64,000 bases of DNA from an uncultured SAR86 cluster bacterium (GCA_938048695.1 CALIUO010000022.1:1-64000), one strand, 5' to 3'. Positions 7,903 to 16,939 are shown, counted from the first letter of the stretch. The notes: generated by a model not told the origin, from the letters alone. Program-made: numbers and translations.

Positions 7903-8562
7903 ATGGATGTGAGCGAAGCAGTCGATTCAAGACTTTCGGTAAGAGAATTTCTCAAAAATCCAGTTGATGACGCACTTATAAAAGAACTTCTGGAGAAGTC
8001 AGCAAGAAGCGCATCTGGTGGTAATCTTCAGCCTTGGAAGATTTATGTCATTAATAACGAAACAATGTGTTCTTTCTTAAAGTTTCAAGAAGAGTGGTCA
8101 GAGCCAGAAACACCCGCATATGCAATTTATCCTGAAAACCTCAAAGAGCCTTATAAGACTTCAAGATTTGAAGTAGGTGTGCAGATGTATTCAATTTTAG
8201 ACATAGGGCGTGAAGATAAAGAAGGACGCTTTAAGCAAATGCTTAGAAATTTTGAGTTCTTTGGTGCACCTGCAGCTTTTTTCTGTTTTGTTGATAGGCA
8301 AATGGGAACTCCCCAGTGGTCAGATCTAGGAATGTTTCTTCAAACGTTTATGCTTTTGGCTAGAGAGGCTGGTCTGGATACTTGTCCTCAAGAGGCTTGG
8401 GCTATGAAGCAAGAGAGTGTAACGGCTTTTGTTGAAGCACCTGATGAGGAAATGTTGTTCTGCGGCATGGCGATTGGTTACAGAGATCCAGAGGCGCCAA
8501 TTAATGATTTAAGGACTGACAGAAGAGCTATCGATACCTGGACAAAATTTATCAAGAAATAA
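7903..8562 (+). CDS. Nitroreductase family FMN oxidoreductase
   Basis: FMN-binding nitroreductase-fold protein of 219 residues. Family marks are DSRLSVREF (8-16, FMN phosphate contact), SARSASGGNLQPWKIYVI (32-49) and the C-terminal FCGMAIGYRDPEAPIN loop. Members reduce nitro groups, quinones or enones with NAD(P)H; the natural substrate is not evident. It has a strong AGGAGG ribosome site and lies 8 bp after the acyl-CoA ligase, so these two and the carotenoid oxygenase form one transcription unit. Its 3' end is two bases from the convergent ThDP enzyme gene. Confidence 0.88.
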   Translation: MDVSEAVDSRLSVREFLKNPVDDALIKELLEKSARSASGGNLQPWKIYVINNETMCSFLKFQEEWSEPETPAYAIYPENLKEPYKTSRFEVGVQMYSILDIGREDKEGRFKQMLRNFEFFGAPAAFFCFVDRQMGTPQWSDLGMFLQTFMLLAREAGLDTCPQEAWAMKQESVTAFVEAPDEEMLFCGMAIGYRDPEAPINDLRTDRRAIDTWTKFIKK

Positions 8563-8564
8563 TT

Positions 8565-10112
8565 TCAGATCACTACCTCTATTAGATTTGGGCCTTCAGA
8601 AGACAAACTCTCTGTAAGTGCTTTCTTAAATTCTTCAACTGTAGTCGTCTTATAGCCGGTAACGCCAAGAGATTCAGCTAAAGATGCCCAGTTTATAGCT
8701 GGATCATCCAATGAAAACATTGATGCAGCTCTATCCCCAGTACCTAGGGCGCCCACTCTATCTAACTCTACTTTTAAGATCGCGTAAGAGCGATTTGAAA
8801 AGATTATATTAGTTACATTTAAAGATTCTCTGGCTTGCGTCCAAAGGGATTGAACCGTATACATGGCTCCTCCGTCTCCGTGCAAACAAACAACTGGCCT
8901 ATCCGGGGCACCAATGGCAGCACCAGTTGCCAAAGGTAGGCCTTGTCCGATAGATCCTCCAGTAAGAGCAAGCCAATCTAGAGGCTTTGCATTCCAAGCA
9001 TGTGGCGTAACGAAAAATCCAGATGTTGCAGCCTCATCACAAACTATTGTTTCTTCCGGAAGTAAATTTGCAAATATCGGACCAATATTTTCAGGCCCTA
9101 GGTCACCAGAATCAGGTGTATTTATATCTTCATTAGGTATAAGACTTTCATCTATCTTTGATCCTTTGAATAATTCATTCAAAGCATTTAGTGCGTATTT
9201 TCCATCTTGAAATGGTGAGCACAGCTCAATAAGATTGGCTTTTTCGGGAGACAAGAAGCTTTTTTTACCAGGATAGGCAAAAAACGAAACTGGTGGCTTG
9301 GTACCTATGAAGACAATTGTATCTATTCCTTTAAGATACTCTTCAGCCATTTCTGCAAAGTATGGGATAGGTTCTATCTTAGTGATTCCCTTACCTCTTC
9401 TATGTTTTTTTACAAAAGTATCTGTAGCTAATCTGCAGTTAGCTGCTGTTCCAATCTTACCCGCAAGATTTACCGACTCCTCATCAAGAAAATCTCCACC
9501 AAGAAAAAGCATTGCGTTATCACTCTTTGAAAGAGCGTTAAAAGCTAAATCGATTTCCTTGTCATCGATTTTAGCAGGCTCAGGAATTTCAACTACTGGA
9601 CCGAGATTGTCTGTTTCTCCCCAAGCACAGTCTGCCGGAACAAGCATAGTAGCAATTTGACCAGGAAATTTATGAGCTTCTAACCAGGCTTGACTACCTA
9701 AAGATGATAGATCATCTGGTGATGAGCTTCTGCCAACCCAATTTGATGAGGCTTTTGCTAAACCATCTAGATCTGAAGTTAGAGGTGCATCATATTGAAG
9801 GTGATAAGTGGCATGATCTCCAACTATGTTAAGCATCGGAGTTCTGGCTTTTCTAGCATTATGAATATTGGCAAATCCATTACCAAGCCCAGGACCTAGA
9901 TGTAATAAGTTAGCAGCAGCTTTACCTGTAACTCTTGCATATCCGTCAGCTGCACCAGTCACAACACCTTCGAATAAACCCAAAACAGGTCTTATCTCTG
10001 GATGGTGATCGATTGCGGCTACCAAGTGCATTTCGGAAGTACCTGGATTAGCAAAAACGACTTCCAGGCCATTAGCAATTAAAGTTTTCAGTAAAGCATC
10101 AGCAGAATTCAT
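8565..10112 (-). CDS. Thiamine diphosphate-dependent enzyme of the acetolactate synthase/benzoylformate decarboxylase type
   Basis: 515-residue ThDP enzyme with the usual three domains: the pyrimidine-binding part with catalytic glutamate (LFEGVVTGAADGYAR, Glu48), a central domain, and a pyrophosphate-binding part with LHGDGGAMYTVQSLWTQA and the downstream NRSYAIL. The overall form is like acetolactate synthase large subunits and benzoylformate decarboxylases. No regulatory subunit (ilvN/ilvH) is next to it, and it is shorter than biosynthetic IlvB/IlvI, so a catabolic decarboxylase or carboligase is more likely. It stands alone on the minus strand, 45 bp downstream of the amidohydrolase gene. 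Confidence 0.85.
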   Translation of the reverse strand: MNSADALLKTLIANGLEVVFANPGTSEMHLVAAIDHHPEIRPVLGLFEGVVTGAADGYARVTGKAAANLLHLGPGLGNGFANIHNARKARTPMLNIVGDHATYHLQYDAPLTSDLDGLAKASSNWVGRSSSPDDLSSLGSQAWLEAHKFPGQIATMLVPADCAWGETDNLGPVVEIPEPAKIDDKEIDLAFNALSKSDNAMLFLGGDFLDEESVNLAGKIGTAANCRLATDTFVKKHRRGKGITKIEPIPYFAEMAEEYLKGIDTIVFIGTKPPVSFFAYPGKKSFLSPEKANLIELCSPFQDGKYALNALNELFKGSKIDESLIPNEDINTPDSGDLGPENIGPIFANLLPEETIVCDEAATSGFFVTPHAWNAKPLDWLALTGGSIGQGLPLATGAAIGAPDRPVVCLHGDGGAMYTVQSLWTQARESLNVTNIIFSNRSYAILKVELDRVGALGTGDRAASMFSLDDPAINWASLAESLGVTGYKTTTVEEFKKALTESLSSEGPNLIEVVI

Positions 10113-10157
10113 AGGTGTATTATAAACCTATGAATTTTTTACTAGGAAGATTATTGT

Positions 10158-11792
10158 TTAATGTCTAAGTACCTGTCCAGCGCGAGCACCAGTTGGCTCT
10201 CCATCAAGGACATTTACAGAGCCATTTACAATCGTAGCTTTGAAGCCTTTAGATTTTTGGATATAACGAGGTGCTTCACCAGGAAAGTCATTTACTAATA
10301 AGGGTTGAAGTTCAGTTACTTCTTCGGGGTTAAAAACATTTATGTCTGCTTTCATTCCAGCTTTTAGAATACCTCGGTGTTTTAGACCAATCACTGCAGC
10401 TGGGTCAGCCGTCATTCGTTTAATAGCTTGAGGAAGTGTGAATACTCCTTTCTCACGGACATAATGAGATAATATAAAGCTAGCCCAACCTCCGTCCATA
10501 ATTTGGGAAACATGGGCACCGACATCCCCAAGTCCAGGAATTAGATTTTCGCTGCCAAAAAGGTCACCTTGTTCCTTCAGGTTAGTTCCAAACATGCGCC
10601 AGTTGAAAAGACCTCGACCATTACTTTCTCTAGATAATCTTAAAAAAGTTTCAGACCAATGTTCTGAAGCAGATTTCGAAAGTTCTATGAGGTTTTGTGC
10701 AGAGTTGTGATCCGGCATCTCATCTAGACCCAAAAAGTAAACTTTTTGAAGAGGAATAGCACAAGATTTAGGTTCACGTGCTTCTGCCACAAGAGCCTCG
10801 CAAAAGGTTTCACTATTGATTGCTTCTAGTCTGGCTTCAAAACCTTTCTCTCGTAATTTATCCCATGTTGGACCTTGAATAGGTATGCCTGATTGAAGGC
10901 CAAACATATAACCAGATCCTCGTGTATGACTGGTAGCTGTGATATTACGTCCATCTAAATTCATTTCATCAAGATGCGTCGCAGCCTTGGCACCAGATCC
11001 TTCTTCACCTGAGCAGCCATAGCTAAATAAGACTCTACTTCCTTCTGTTTCAGCAACTGACTTCATTACCTCGGCATCTGCACCAACTAACTGCATAAGG
11101 CCATCTTTAGGTCCAACAACTTTTGCAATTTCTACAAGCTCGGAACACTCGGCAAAGGTTCCTGGAATTGAACGACCATCTGGAGCTTTGTGTGGTTCGT
11201 AACGGTTAGTTGAGAATCCAACAGCTCCGTCTTTCATAGCTTTATTAACAATCTCTGCCATTTGTTGCTTTTCAGCTTCTGTTGCTTGCTCATCAAACGA
11301 CCTATCTCCCATGACATAATAGCGAATAGCAGAGTGACCAACGAGACCAGCAACATTTAATGAGGGTTTAAGTTCTTCAAGCATATCAAGATATTCACCA
11401 TAGTGCTCCCAATTCCAAGGGAGTCCGGAGAGGATGGCTTGCTTTGGAATATCTTCTACCGTTTCCATCATACCAGCCAGAACTTCTACATCTTGGGGCT
11501 TACAAGGCGCGAAAGTGAGTCCACAGTTTCCAATTAAGGCAGTGGTCACACCATGCCAGCAAATGGGAGTCATTTCAGGATCCCAGCCAATTTGGGCATC
11601 CAAATGAGTGTGTATATCCACAAAACCAGGTGAAACAGTCATACCTTCAGCATCTATGACTTCGGACCCTTCGCAATTTACTTCACCAATTTCAGTTATA
11701 ACTCCATCTTTTATTGCAATATCTGCTGAATAGGCTTCAGAGCCAGTTCCGTCTATGATATTTCCATTTTTTATTATTAGATCGTGTTCCAT
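10158..11792 (-). CDS. D-aminoacylase-like amidohydrolase (amidohydrolase family 3)
   Basis: Metal-dependent hydrolase of 544 residues resembling N-acyl-D-amino-acid deacylases. The N-terminal urease-type beta domain (LIIKNGNIIDGTG) is followed by the metal motif VDIHTHLDAQ (His61 and His63), then GVTTALIGNCGLTFAPC and the C-terminal AVIGLKHRGILKAGMKADI typical of the family. It may release D-amino acids or act on other cyclic or acyl amides. The in-frame TTG at 11804 is possible, but the ATG at 11792 has a GGGGA ribosome site at the right distance and is preferred. It is probably transcribed with the ThDP enzyme gene that follows after 45 bp. Confidence 0.83.
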   Translation of the reverse strand: MEHDLIIKNGNIIDGTGSEAYSADIAIKDGVITEIGEVNCEGSEVIDAEGMTVSPGFVDIHTHLDAQIGWDPEMTPICWHGVTTALIGNCGLTFAPCKPQDVEVLAGMMETVEDIPKQAILSGLPWNWEHYGEYLDMLEELKPSLNVAGLVGHSAIRYYVMGDRSFDEQATEAEKQQMAEIVNKAMKDGAVGFSTNRYEPHKAPDGRSIPGTFAECSELVEIAKVVGPKDGLMQLVGADAEVMKSVAETEGSRVLFSYGCSGEEGSGAKAATHLDEMNLDGRNITATSHTRGSGYMFGLQSGIPIQGPTWDKLREKGFEARLEAINSETFCEALVAEAREPKSCAIPLQKVYFLGLDEMPDHNSAQNLIELSKSASEHWSETFLRLSRESNGRGLFNWRMFGTNLKEQGDLFGSENLIPGLGDVGAHVSQIMDGGWASFILSHYVREKGVFTLPQAIKRMTADPAAVIGLKHRGILKAGMKADINVFNPEEVTELQPLLVNDFPGEAPRYIQKSKGFKATIVNGSVNVLDGEPTGARAGQVLRH

Positions 11793-11887
11793 AAAATTCC
11801 CCAAAAGAATTATTATATATTCTCAAAACATGTCTTCACCATAAAAAAACACGTAAAAAAATAACTTATTCCACAGATTGGTACTAA

Positions 11888-11962
11888 TGGGCTAGACAGG
11901 ATTTGAACCTGTGACCTTCTGCTCCGGAGGCAGACGCTCTATCCTAGCTGAGCTACTAGCCC
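11888..11962 (-). tRNA. tRNA-Arg (anticodon CCG)
   Basis: A complete 75-nt cloverleaf read on the minus strand. The acceptor stem is GGGCTAG/CTAGCCC with discriminator A. The D arm is GCTC/GAGC, the anticodon stem TCTGC/GCAGA encloses the loop CTCCGGA (anticodon CCG, codon CGG), and the T arm is ACAGG/CCTGT with TTCAAAT. CCA is not encoded. It is similar along its length to enterobacterial tRNA-Arg(CCG). Confidence 0.95.
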
Positions 11963-11969
11963 ATAAGAG

Positions 11970-11975
11970 ATTATA
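11970..11975 (-). promoter_or_regulatory. Putative -10 box of the tRNA-Arg gene
   Basis: On the minus strand a perfect TATAAT ends 7 bases before the first base of the tRNA, which would place transcription start almost at the mature 5' end. The -35 region is poor. Confidence 0.4.
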
Positions 11976-12049
11976 TATCTATCTCAATTTATGTTTTATT
12001 AACATACCAGCCCTGATATCATCCGTTTGCGTTAAAGAATGGAGTGCAT

Positions 12050-13231
12050 ATGGCAAGCAATACTTGGCAATCTATAAATTGGAAAGATCCTTTTTTACTG
12101 GAACAGCAACTATCTGATGACCAAAGAATGGTCAGAGATACTGCTCATCAGTTTGCTCAAGAAAAGCTTTTACCAAGAGTAAGAGAAGCTTTTAGGAATG
12201 AAGAGACAGACCCATCTATTTTTCAAGAAATGGGATCTGTAGGCCTGCTAGGTTCCACGATTCAGGGCTATGATTGTCCTGGAGTTGACTACATGAGTTA
12301 TGGGCTTATAGCTAGAGAAGTTGAAAGAGTAGATTCGGGATACAGATCAATGATGAGTGTTCAATCTTCATTAGTCATGTATCCAATATATGCTTTTGGT
12401 TCAGAGGAACAGAGAGAGAAATACTTGTCTGGCCTGGCAAAGGGCACAATGATCGGTTGCTTTGGCCTTACAGAACCTGACTACGGATCAGATGCAGGTG
12501 GCCTAATCACAAGAGCAAAAAGTGTAGATGGTGGCTATTCTCTATCAGGAGCAAAAATGTGGATTTCAAATAGCCCCATAGCTGATGTCTTTGTGGTTTG
12601 GGCTAAGAATGATGAAGGAAAAATTAAAGGTTTTATCTTAGAAAAGGGAATGAAGGGTCTGAGTGCCCCTAAAATAGAAGGAAAGCTTGCACTTCGAGCC
12701 TCTGTAACAGGTCAAATAGTCATGGATGAGGTTTTTGTTGAAGAAGGCCAAATGCTACCTAATGTTGAGGGTCTGAAAGGACCTTTTAGTTGTCTCAATA
12801 ATGCACGATACGGAATTGCTTGGGGAGCTTTAGGTGCGGCGGAGACTTGCTGGCATACGGCAAGAGATTATGTGATGGACAGAAAGCAATTTGATAAACC
12901 CTTGGGTTCTAATCAGATAATTCAATTGAAACTTGCCGATATGCAGACGGATATAAGTATTGGACTTCAGGGATGTTTCAGGGCAGGTCAATTAATGAAT
13001 GATAATAATATCTCTCCGGAATTAATTTCGCTGATAAAGAGAAACTCAACTGGTAAAGCTCTTGAGATAGCAAGAAAATCAAGAGATATGCTAGGTGGCA
13101 ATGGTATTTCGGATGAATATCCAATCATGCGCCATATGGTCAATCTAGAGGTAGTAAATACCTACGAAGGAACACATGACATCCATGCATTGATCTTGGG
13201 AAGAACTCAAACTGATATACCGGCGTTTTAG
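12050..13231 (+). CDS. gcdH: Glutaryl-CoA dehydrogenase
   Basis: FAD-dependent acyl-CoA dehydrogenase that converts glutaryl-CoA to crotonyl-CoA and CO2 in lysine, tryptophan and aromatic breakdown. Acyl-CoA dehydrogenase signatures are [17 protein letters not shown] and [17 protein letters not shown]. The C-terminal [16 protein letters not shown] carries the catalytic glutamate and is the form seen in glutaryl-CoA dehydrogenases. The ATG at 12050 is chosen because GGAG lies five bases upstream; an upstream GTG at 12044 overlaps that site. The gene stands alone, with no transporter or regulator, divergent from tRNA-Arg. Confidence 0.9.
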   Translation: MASNTWQSINWKDPFLLEQQLSDDQRMVRDTAHQFAQEKLLPRVREAFRNEETDPSIFQEMGSVGLLGSTIQGYDCPGVDYMSYGLIAREVERVDSGYRSMMSVQSSLVMYPIYAFGSEEQREKYLSGLAKGTMIGCFGLTEPDYGSDAGGLITRAKSVDGGYSLSGAKMWISNSPIADVFVVWAKNDEGKIKGFILEKGMKGLSAPKIEGKLALRASVTGQIVMDEVFVEEGQMLPNVEGLKGPFSCLNNARYGIAWGALGAAETCWHTARDYVMDRKQFDKPLGSNQIIQLKLADMQTDISIGLQGCFRAGQLMNDNNISPELISLIKRNSTGKALEIARKSRDMLGGNGISDEYPIMRHMVNLEVVNTYEGTHDIHALILGRTQTDIPAF

Positions 13232-13266
13232 CTCTGATTTATCAAGACTACCTAGTTTTAATGTTT

Positions 13267-13272
13267 TATAAT
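13267..13272 (+). promoter_or_regulatory. Putative -10 box for the copper protein gene
   Basis: TATAAT lies 32 bp before the blue copper protein start. The upstream AAGACT at 17 bp is only a partial -35 match. Confidence 0.35.
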
Positions 13273-13304
13273 GCGGATCGCTCGATCTTCATAAATCTAA
13301 AAAA

Positions 13305-13895
13305 ATGAAATATTCAAAAATCTTCTTAATCATATCTTTTGGCTTTGTTCTCACTTTAGGTGCTTCTGAAGCAAAAAAAGCAATAGAAAAAAGAATAGCT
13401 CCTGTAGGCTCTATCTGTTTAGAAGGCGAAGATTGCGGTTCCGCACCTGCAGCATCGGCATCTGCTCCTTCAAACACAAGCAGTAATTTACCAAAGGTCG
13501 AACTTTCTGAAGGCTCTGAACATGTTGTAAAGATGTTGAATGCTGGAGTAGATGGAACCATGGTATTTGAACCTGCAGTAATAAAAGTATCTGTTGGAGA
13601 TACCATACATTTTAAGGCTACAGACTTATCTCATAATTCAGCATCAATGGCTGGTATGATTCCTTCAGGCGCAGAAAGCTGGGCAGGGATGTTAAGCCAA
13701 GATATTTCTATAACTCTAGATAAAGAGGGAGTATACGTTTACCAATGTGATCCACATGTAATGATGGCTATGGTAGGTGTTATCCAAGTAGGGAACGCTA
13801 TTAATATGGAAGAAGTTAAAAGCGCCGCTGCTGAACAAAAATCTAAATTTATTATGAACGGCTCTAGACTAGAGCAGTACCTATCTCAGCTTTAG
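13305..13895 (+). CDS. Pseudoazurin-like type 1 blue copper protein with N-terminal extension
   Basis: Exported cupredoxin that likely carries electrons in the periplasm. Signal peptide at about residues 1-23. The copper domain spans about 72-165, with ligands His110 (TDLSHNSA), Cys148, His151 and Met156 (YQCDPHVMMAM), the spacing seen in pseudoazurins. Before it lies a segment with RIAPVGSICLEGEDC (30-44) and then an Ala/Ser/Pro-rich linker (45-62); the author recalls similar 'RIAPVG' pieces in short marine c-type cytochromes. About 30 residues follow the copper domain. Its 3' end overlaps the convergent HAD gene by 4 bp. Electron partners are unknown; cytochromes are the likely ones. Confidence 0.85.
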   Translation: MKYSKIFLIISFGFVLTLGASEAKKAIEKRIAPVGSICLEGEDCGSAPAASASAPSNTSSNLPKVELSEGSEHVVKMLNAGVDGTMVFEPAVIKVSVGDTIHFKATDLSHNSASMAGMIPSGAESWAGMLSQDISITLDKEGVYVYQCDPHVMMAMVGVIQVGNAINMEEVKSAAAEQKSKFIMNGSRLEQYLSQL

Positions 13896-14584
13896 ATATT
13901 TTCAAGCAGGTTCGGTAAATCTCTCCATTCAGTAAAAAACGGTACTTTTATGTCCAGGCCGAGTTCTTTATCGTCCTCTTTGAACCATACTGCTCTATTT
14001 CCAAACTCATAACTAGCTTGCACATCATTTATAGGATGGTCTCCGATATGACATATTTCATGAGCTTGTAAACCAGTCGATTTAAGGGCAGCTTCGAACA
14101 TGGCATGATCAGGTTTATGGGTATTCAATTCCACGGGAGTGAGGATATAGTCAAAATAATCTGAAATACCAATGATATCTAAATCTGCATTTCCGTTAGT
14201 TATTACACCAAGCGAATACTTATCTTTAAGAAGATCTAAAGTTTCTATAACCCCTTCATAAAAATTTACTTTATTCCTTCCCTCAAAGAATATTCTAAAG
14301 GCTTCATCGGCCATAATTTTTGACTCTTCATTCGAATAACCTGATCGAATGCCGGCTTCTAGAAATATTTTTTCTCTCATTTCCGATAGTCGATTAACTA
14401 TTGATGGATCTTCTCTTATCAGTTTATCCCTTATTTCCATGCTAATTTCTCTTGAGAGGCAATTAAGAGCACCGGGATAATTCTTTTGTATCCAATCCCT
14501 GGAGTTTTTTTCGGCTTCTATTATTGTTGGCATGAGTGGCCATAGCGTATCGTCTAAGTCAAAAGAAACGGATTTAATTGTCAT
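13892..14584 (-). CDS. yigB: HAD-family phosphatase, YigB type
   Basis: Haloacid dehalogenase-type phosphatase of 230 residues. Motif I is SFDLDDTLW (7-15, with the nucleophile and acid/base aspartates), motif II is LGVITNGNAD, and motifs III/IV are THKPDHAMFEAAL and HIGDHPINDVQASYEFG. The position directly after xerC is that of yigB, which in E. coli has FMN/sugar phosphatase activity. The start overlaps the end of xerC by 11 bp, so the genes are translationally coupled. It is the last gene of the metK-to-yigB operon. Confidence 0.88.
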   Translation of the reverse strand: MTIKSVSFDLDDTLWPLMPTIIEAEKNSRDWIQKNYPGALNCLSREISMEIRDKLIREDPSIVNRLSEMREKIFLEAGIRSGYSNEESKIMADEAFRIFFEGRNKVNFYEGVIETLDLLKDKYSLGVITNGNADLDIIGISDYFDYILTPVELNTHKPDHAMFEAALKSTGLQAHEICHIGDHPINDVQASYEFGNRAVWFKEDDKELGLDIKVPFFTEWRDLPNLLENI

Positions 14585-15485
14585 TATTCTTTCCTTTTTT
14601 TGCTCTTGGATGGGCCTTATCGTAAACCTTCGACAGGTGTTGGAAATCTAGTTTGGTATATATCTGTGTTGTGCCTATATCTGAATGGCCCAACATTTCC
14701 TGAACAGCTCTCAAGTCACCACTGGATTCGAGTACATGACTGGCAAAGGAGTGTCTCAATATGTGAGGATTTATAACTGGAAGACCTCTAAGCAGACATA
14801 GTTTCTCTAATCGAAGCTGTATAGATCTTGCAGATATACGGTTCCCTTTATTATTTAAGAAAATAGCTTCAGTTGAGGTCTCTTTAGACTGTTTCAGTTC
14901 TGACCTGTACATCATCCAGTCTCTAATCGCTTGAATTGCTTTTTTTCCAACAGGAACGATTCTGGTTTTATTGCCCTTTCCAGTGACAACACATGTCCTC
15001 TCTTTGAGATCTAAGTCTTTCATATCTAAATGACAAATTTCTGACAATCTTAATCCTGAAGAATATAAGAGTTCAGCAAGAGCTTTATCTCTTACTTCAA
15101 TCATGCCTTTAGCTTTGAAGTCTAATAGTCTTTGCACTAAATCAGCATCCATTGCTTTTGGAAGAAGCTGTGCTAGTTTTGGAGAGCTGATATTTTGAGC
15201 CGGACTTAATTGAATTTTACCTTCTGTTAACAGGAACTCAAAAAAGGTTCTACATGAGGATAATAGTCGTTGAATACTTCTTGGGCTAAGACCTCTCCTT
15301 CTTTCAGAATTAACAAAAGTCCTTAAGTCATGTTCTTTGACTAGTTTCCAATTTTCAACATCTTGGTTAGATAGATAGCTTGATAATTTCTCAAGATCAC
15401 GTTTGTATCCGTTCAGGGTATGGTGAGAATATTGTTTGACCGATTCTAGATAAGATAAAAAAACTTTGATATCTGTTTGCAGCAT
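14574..15485 (-). CDS. xerC: Site-specific tyrosine recombinase XerC
   Basis: Resolves chromosome dimers at dif together with XerD. It has an N-terminal SAM-like DNA-binding domain (about 1-90) and a C-terminal catalytic domain with the R-K-H-R-H-Y set: YSSGLRLSEICHLD (first Arg), VTGKGNKTRIVPVG (Lys), HILRHSFASHVL (His and Arg), LGHSDIGTTQIYTKL (His and Tyr). Its 303 residues are usual. XerC rather than XerD is supported by the dapF-DUF484-xerC-yigB order. Its ATG follows the DUF484 stop with no gap. Confidence 0.95.
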   Translation of the reverse strand: MLQTDIKVFLSYLESVKQYSHHTLNGYKRDLEKLSSYLSNQDVENWKLVKEHDLRTFVNSERRRGLSPRSIQRLLSSCRTFFEFLLTEGKIQLSPAQNISSPKLAQLLPKAMDADLVQRLLDFKAKGMIEVRDKALAELLYSSGLRLSEICHLDMKDLDLKERTCVVTGKGNKTRIVPVGKKAIQAIRDWMMYRSELKQSKETSTEAIFLNNKGNRISARSIQLRLEKLCLLRGLPVINPHILRHSFASHVLESSGDLRAVQEMLGHSDIGTTQIYTKLDFQHLSKVYDKAHPRAKKGKNNDN

Positions 15486-16148
15486 CTAAAAATTATTTCT
15501 ATCAATTAGTTTTGATAGTGTTTCTGCTACGAATTCAAGAAATAAAGAATCATTTTCTTTAGAGTAAGTATCCTCAGACTTAGAACCCAATGCGAGCATT
15601 GCTGGACATTCAGAGTTCTTAATTGGAACCAAAACACAATCTATAACACCTGCCTTTTTATCAAAAATATAATTTGACTCTTTTTTTTCCAAAGGACCAC
15701 AAAAAATATCAACCGCGTTATATTTCTTACCAATATGTTTGTGCGCTTCTTTAATATCTACGATCCTGCCTTTGGGAACATTATTATTTTCTTTAAAAAA
15801 TAGGACCTTACATGCATCTGCTTGAAATTCTTTCATGAAGGCATCTTCCGTAATGGAGACTACATCAGTTAAGTTTCTGCAAACTATCAATTCCAGGATT
15901 AACTGCTTTGTCTTTTCAAAAATGCCTTCATTGTTTTTGGCTATATCAAGTAATTGCAGCAGGTTACTTGATGTTGATTCATAATTATTTCTAAGCATCT
16001 CCACCTGTTTCTGTATAAGAGAAACTGCACCACCAGTCTCATGAACTATTTCTACAGAGTTTAAGATATGAGAGTTTGTTTTGAGAAAGTCAGGATTTAA
16101 GATAAGAAACTCTTCTACCTGTTTTGGATCAATATTTTTTTTTGACAT
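15486..16148 (-). CDS. DUF484 family protein (YigA-type, GAF-like)
   Basis: A 220-residue protein of the DUF484 family, always found between dapF and xerC in Gammaproteobacteria, with no established biochemical function. Visible marks are the N-terminal VEEFLILNPDFL (11-22), a helical segment with LIQKQVEMLRNNYE (about 40-55) that may form a coiled coil, and a GAF-like C-terminal part. Its ATG overlaps the dapF stop by one base (TAATG), so it is coupled to dapF. The call rests on both the sequence pattern and the location. Confidence 0.88.
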   Translation of the reverse strand: MSKKNIDPKQVEEFLILNPDFLKTNSHILNSVEIVHETGGAVSLIQKQVEMLRNNYESTSSNLLQLLDIAKNNEGIFEKTKQLILELIVCRNLTDVVSITEDAFMKEFQADACKVLFFKENNNVPKGRIVDIKEAHKHIGKKYNAVDIFCGPLEKKESNYIFDKKAGVIDCVLVPIKNSECPAMLALGSKSEDTYSKENDSLFLEFVAETLSKLIDRNNF

Positions 16149-16939
16149 TAAATTTCGATTTGTTTCTCTTCCAAGAAATTAGCCGAGCCCTCAGCGCTTA
16201 TCATGTTAGTTTCTTTTTTATAGTCTATCAAAAGACTTCCTTCTTGGAAGTTTACCTTAACAGGAGCTATCAAATCCTGATTCGATATACCTATTATTGC
16301 TGCTGCGCATGCACCACTTCCACATGCCAAAGTTTCTCCAGCACCTCTTTCATACACTCTAAGGCTAATCTCGCTTTCGTTTAATATATTCACAAAACCA
16401 AAATTTACCCCATCCGGAAAAGAGCTATTATTTTGAAGATCTTTTCCGACTTTTATGAAATCTATTTCAGGATATTGCTCTTGAAAAGCAACTCCATGAG
16501 GATTGCCAAGGTTTATGCAATCTAAATTTAAGTCTTCACACCCAGAATTAATATTTATCTTTTCGGGCACACCTGATACTTCAAAAGAAGCAGAATATAT
16601 CTCATTGCTTATTGCTTTTAGAAACCAGATTCCTCCATCAGTACTCACCTTTAATTCTTTAGAGGCACATAGAGAATGATCTTCAATGAACTTGGAAACA
16701 CATCTGGCACCATTGATGCAATTAGTTGCAAGCGATCCATCATTATTGTAAATGAGAACATCAAAATCGTTTTCAGGACTTATTGGAGGTAAAATCTGAA
16801 TAAGCTGGTCAAAATTAATATTTTTATCCCGGTGTAAATTAATTACACCATCTGAGTCTATAGATATGTCTTCTCTTATAGAGTCAACAATGGCAATAAT
16901 ATTACCCAGTCCTGAGTAGATATATAAATTTAAAAGCAT
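16148..16939 (-). CDS. dapF: Diaminopimelate epimerase
   Basis: Converts LL- to meso-diaminopimelate for lysine and peptidoglycan. The two catalytic cysteines are seen in ATNCINGARC (Cys74) and LACGSGACAAA (second Cys near 206). The usual Cys-Gly-Asn-Gly of the first site is changed to Cys-Ile-Asn-Gly, a mild deviation. NLGNPHGVAF and RVYERGAGETLACG are also typical. Length 263 is slightly short. The gene lies 4 bp after lysA, so the last two steps of lysine synthesis are adjacent and in one operon. Confidence 0.94.
   Translation of the reverse strand: MLLNLYIYSGLGNIIAIVDSIREDISIDSDGVINLHRDKNINFDQLIQILPPISPENDFDVLIYNNDGSLATNCINGARCVSKFIEDHSLCASKELKVSTDGGIWFLKAISNEIYSASFEVSGVPEKININSGCEDLNLDCINLGNPHGVAFQEQYPEIDFIKVGKDLQNNSSFPDGVNFGFVNILNESEISLRVYERGAGETLACGSGACAAAIIGISNQDLIAPVKVNFQEGSLLIDYKKETNMISAEGSANFLEEKQIEI

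Noticed and set aside
8863..9660. Two rightward open frames of 115 and 120 codons on the + strand.
   Set aside because: They lie wholly antisense to the well-supported ThDP enzyme, with no ribosome sites and Ser/Pro-rich products typical of shadow frames.
11911..12117. A 68-codon + strand open frame.
   Set aside because: It crosses the tRNA-Arg gene and the start of gcdH, so it is not a gene.
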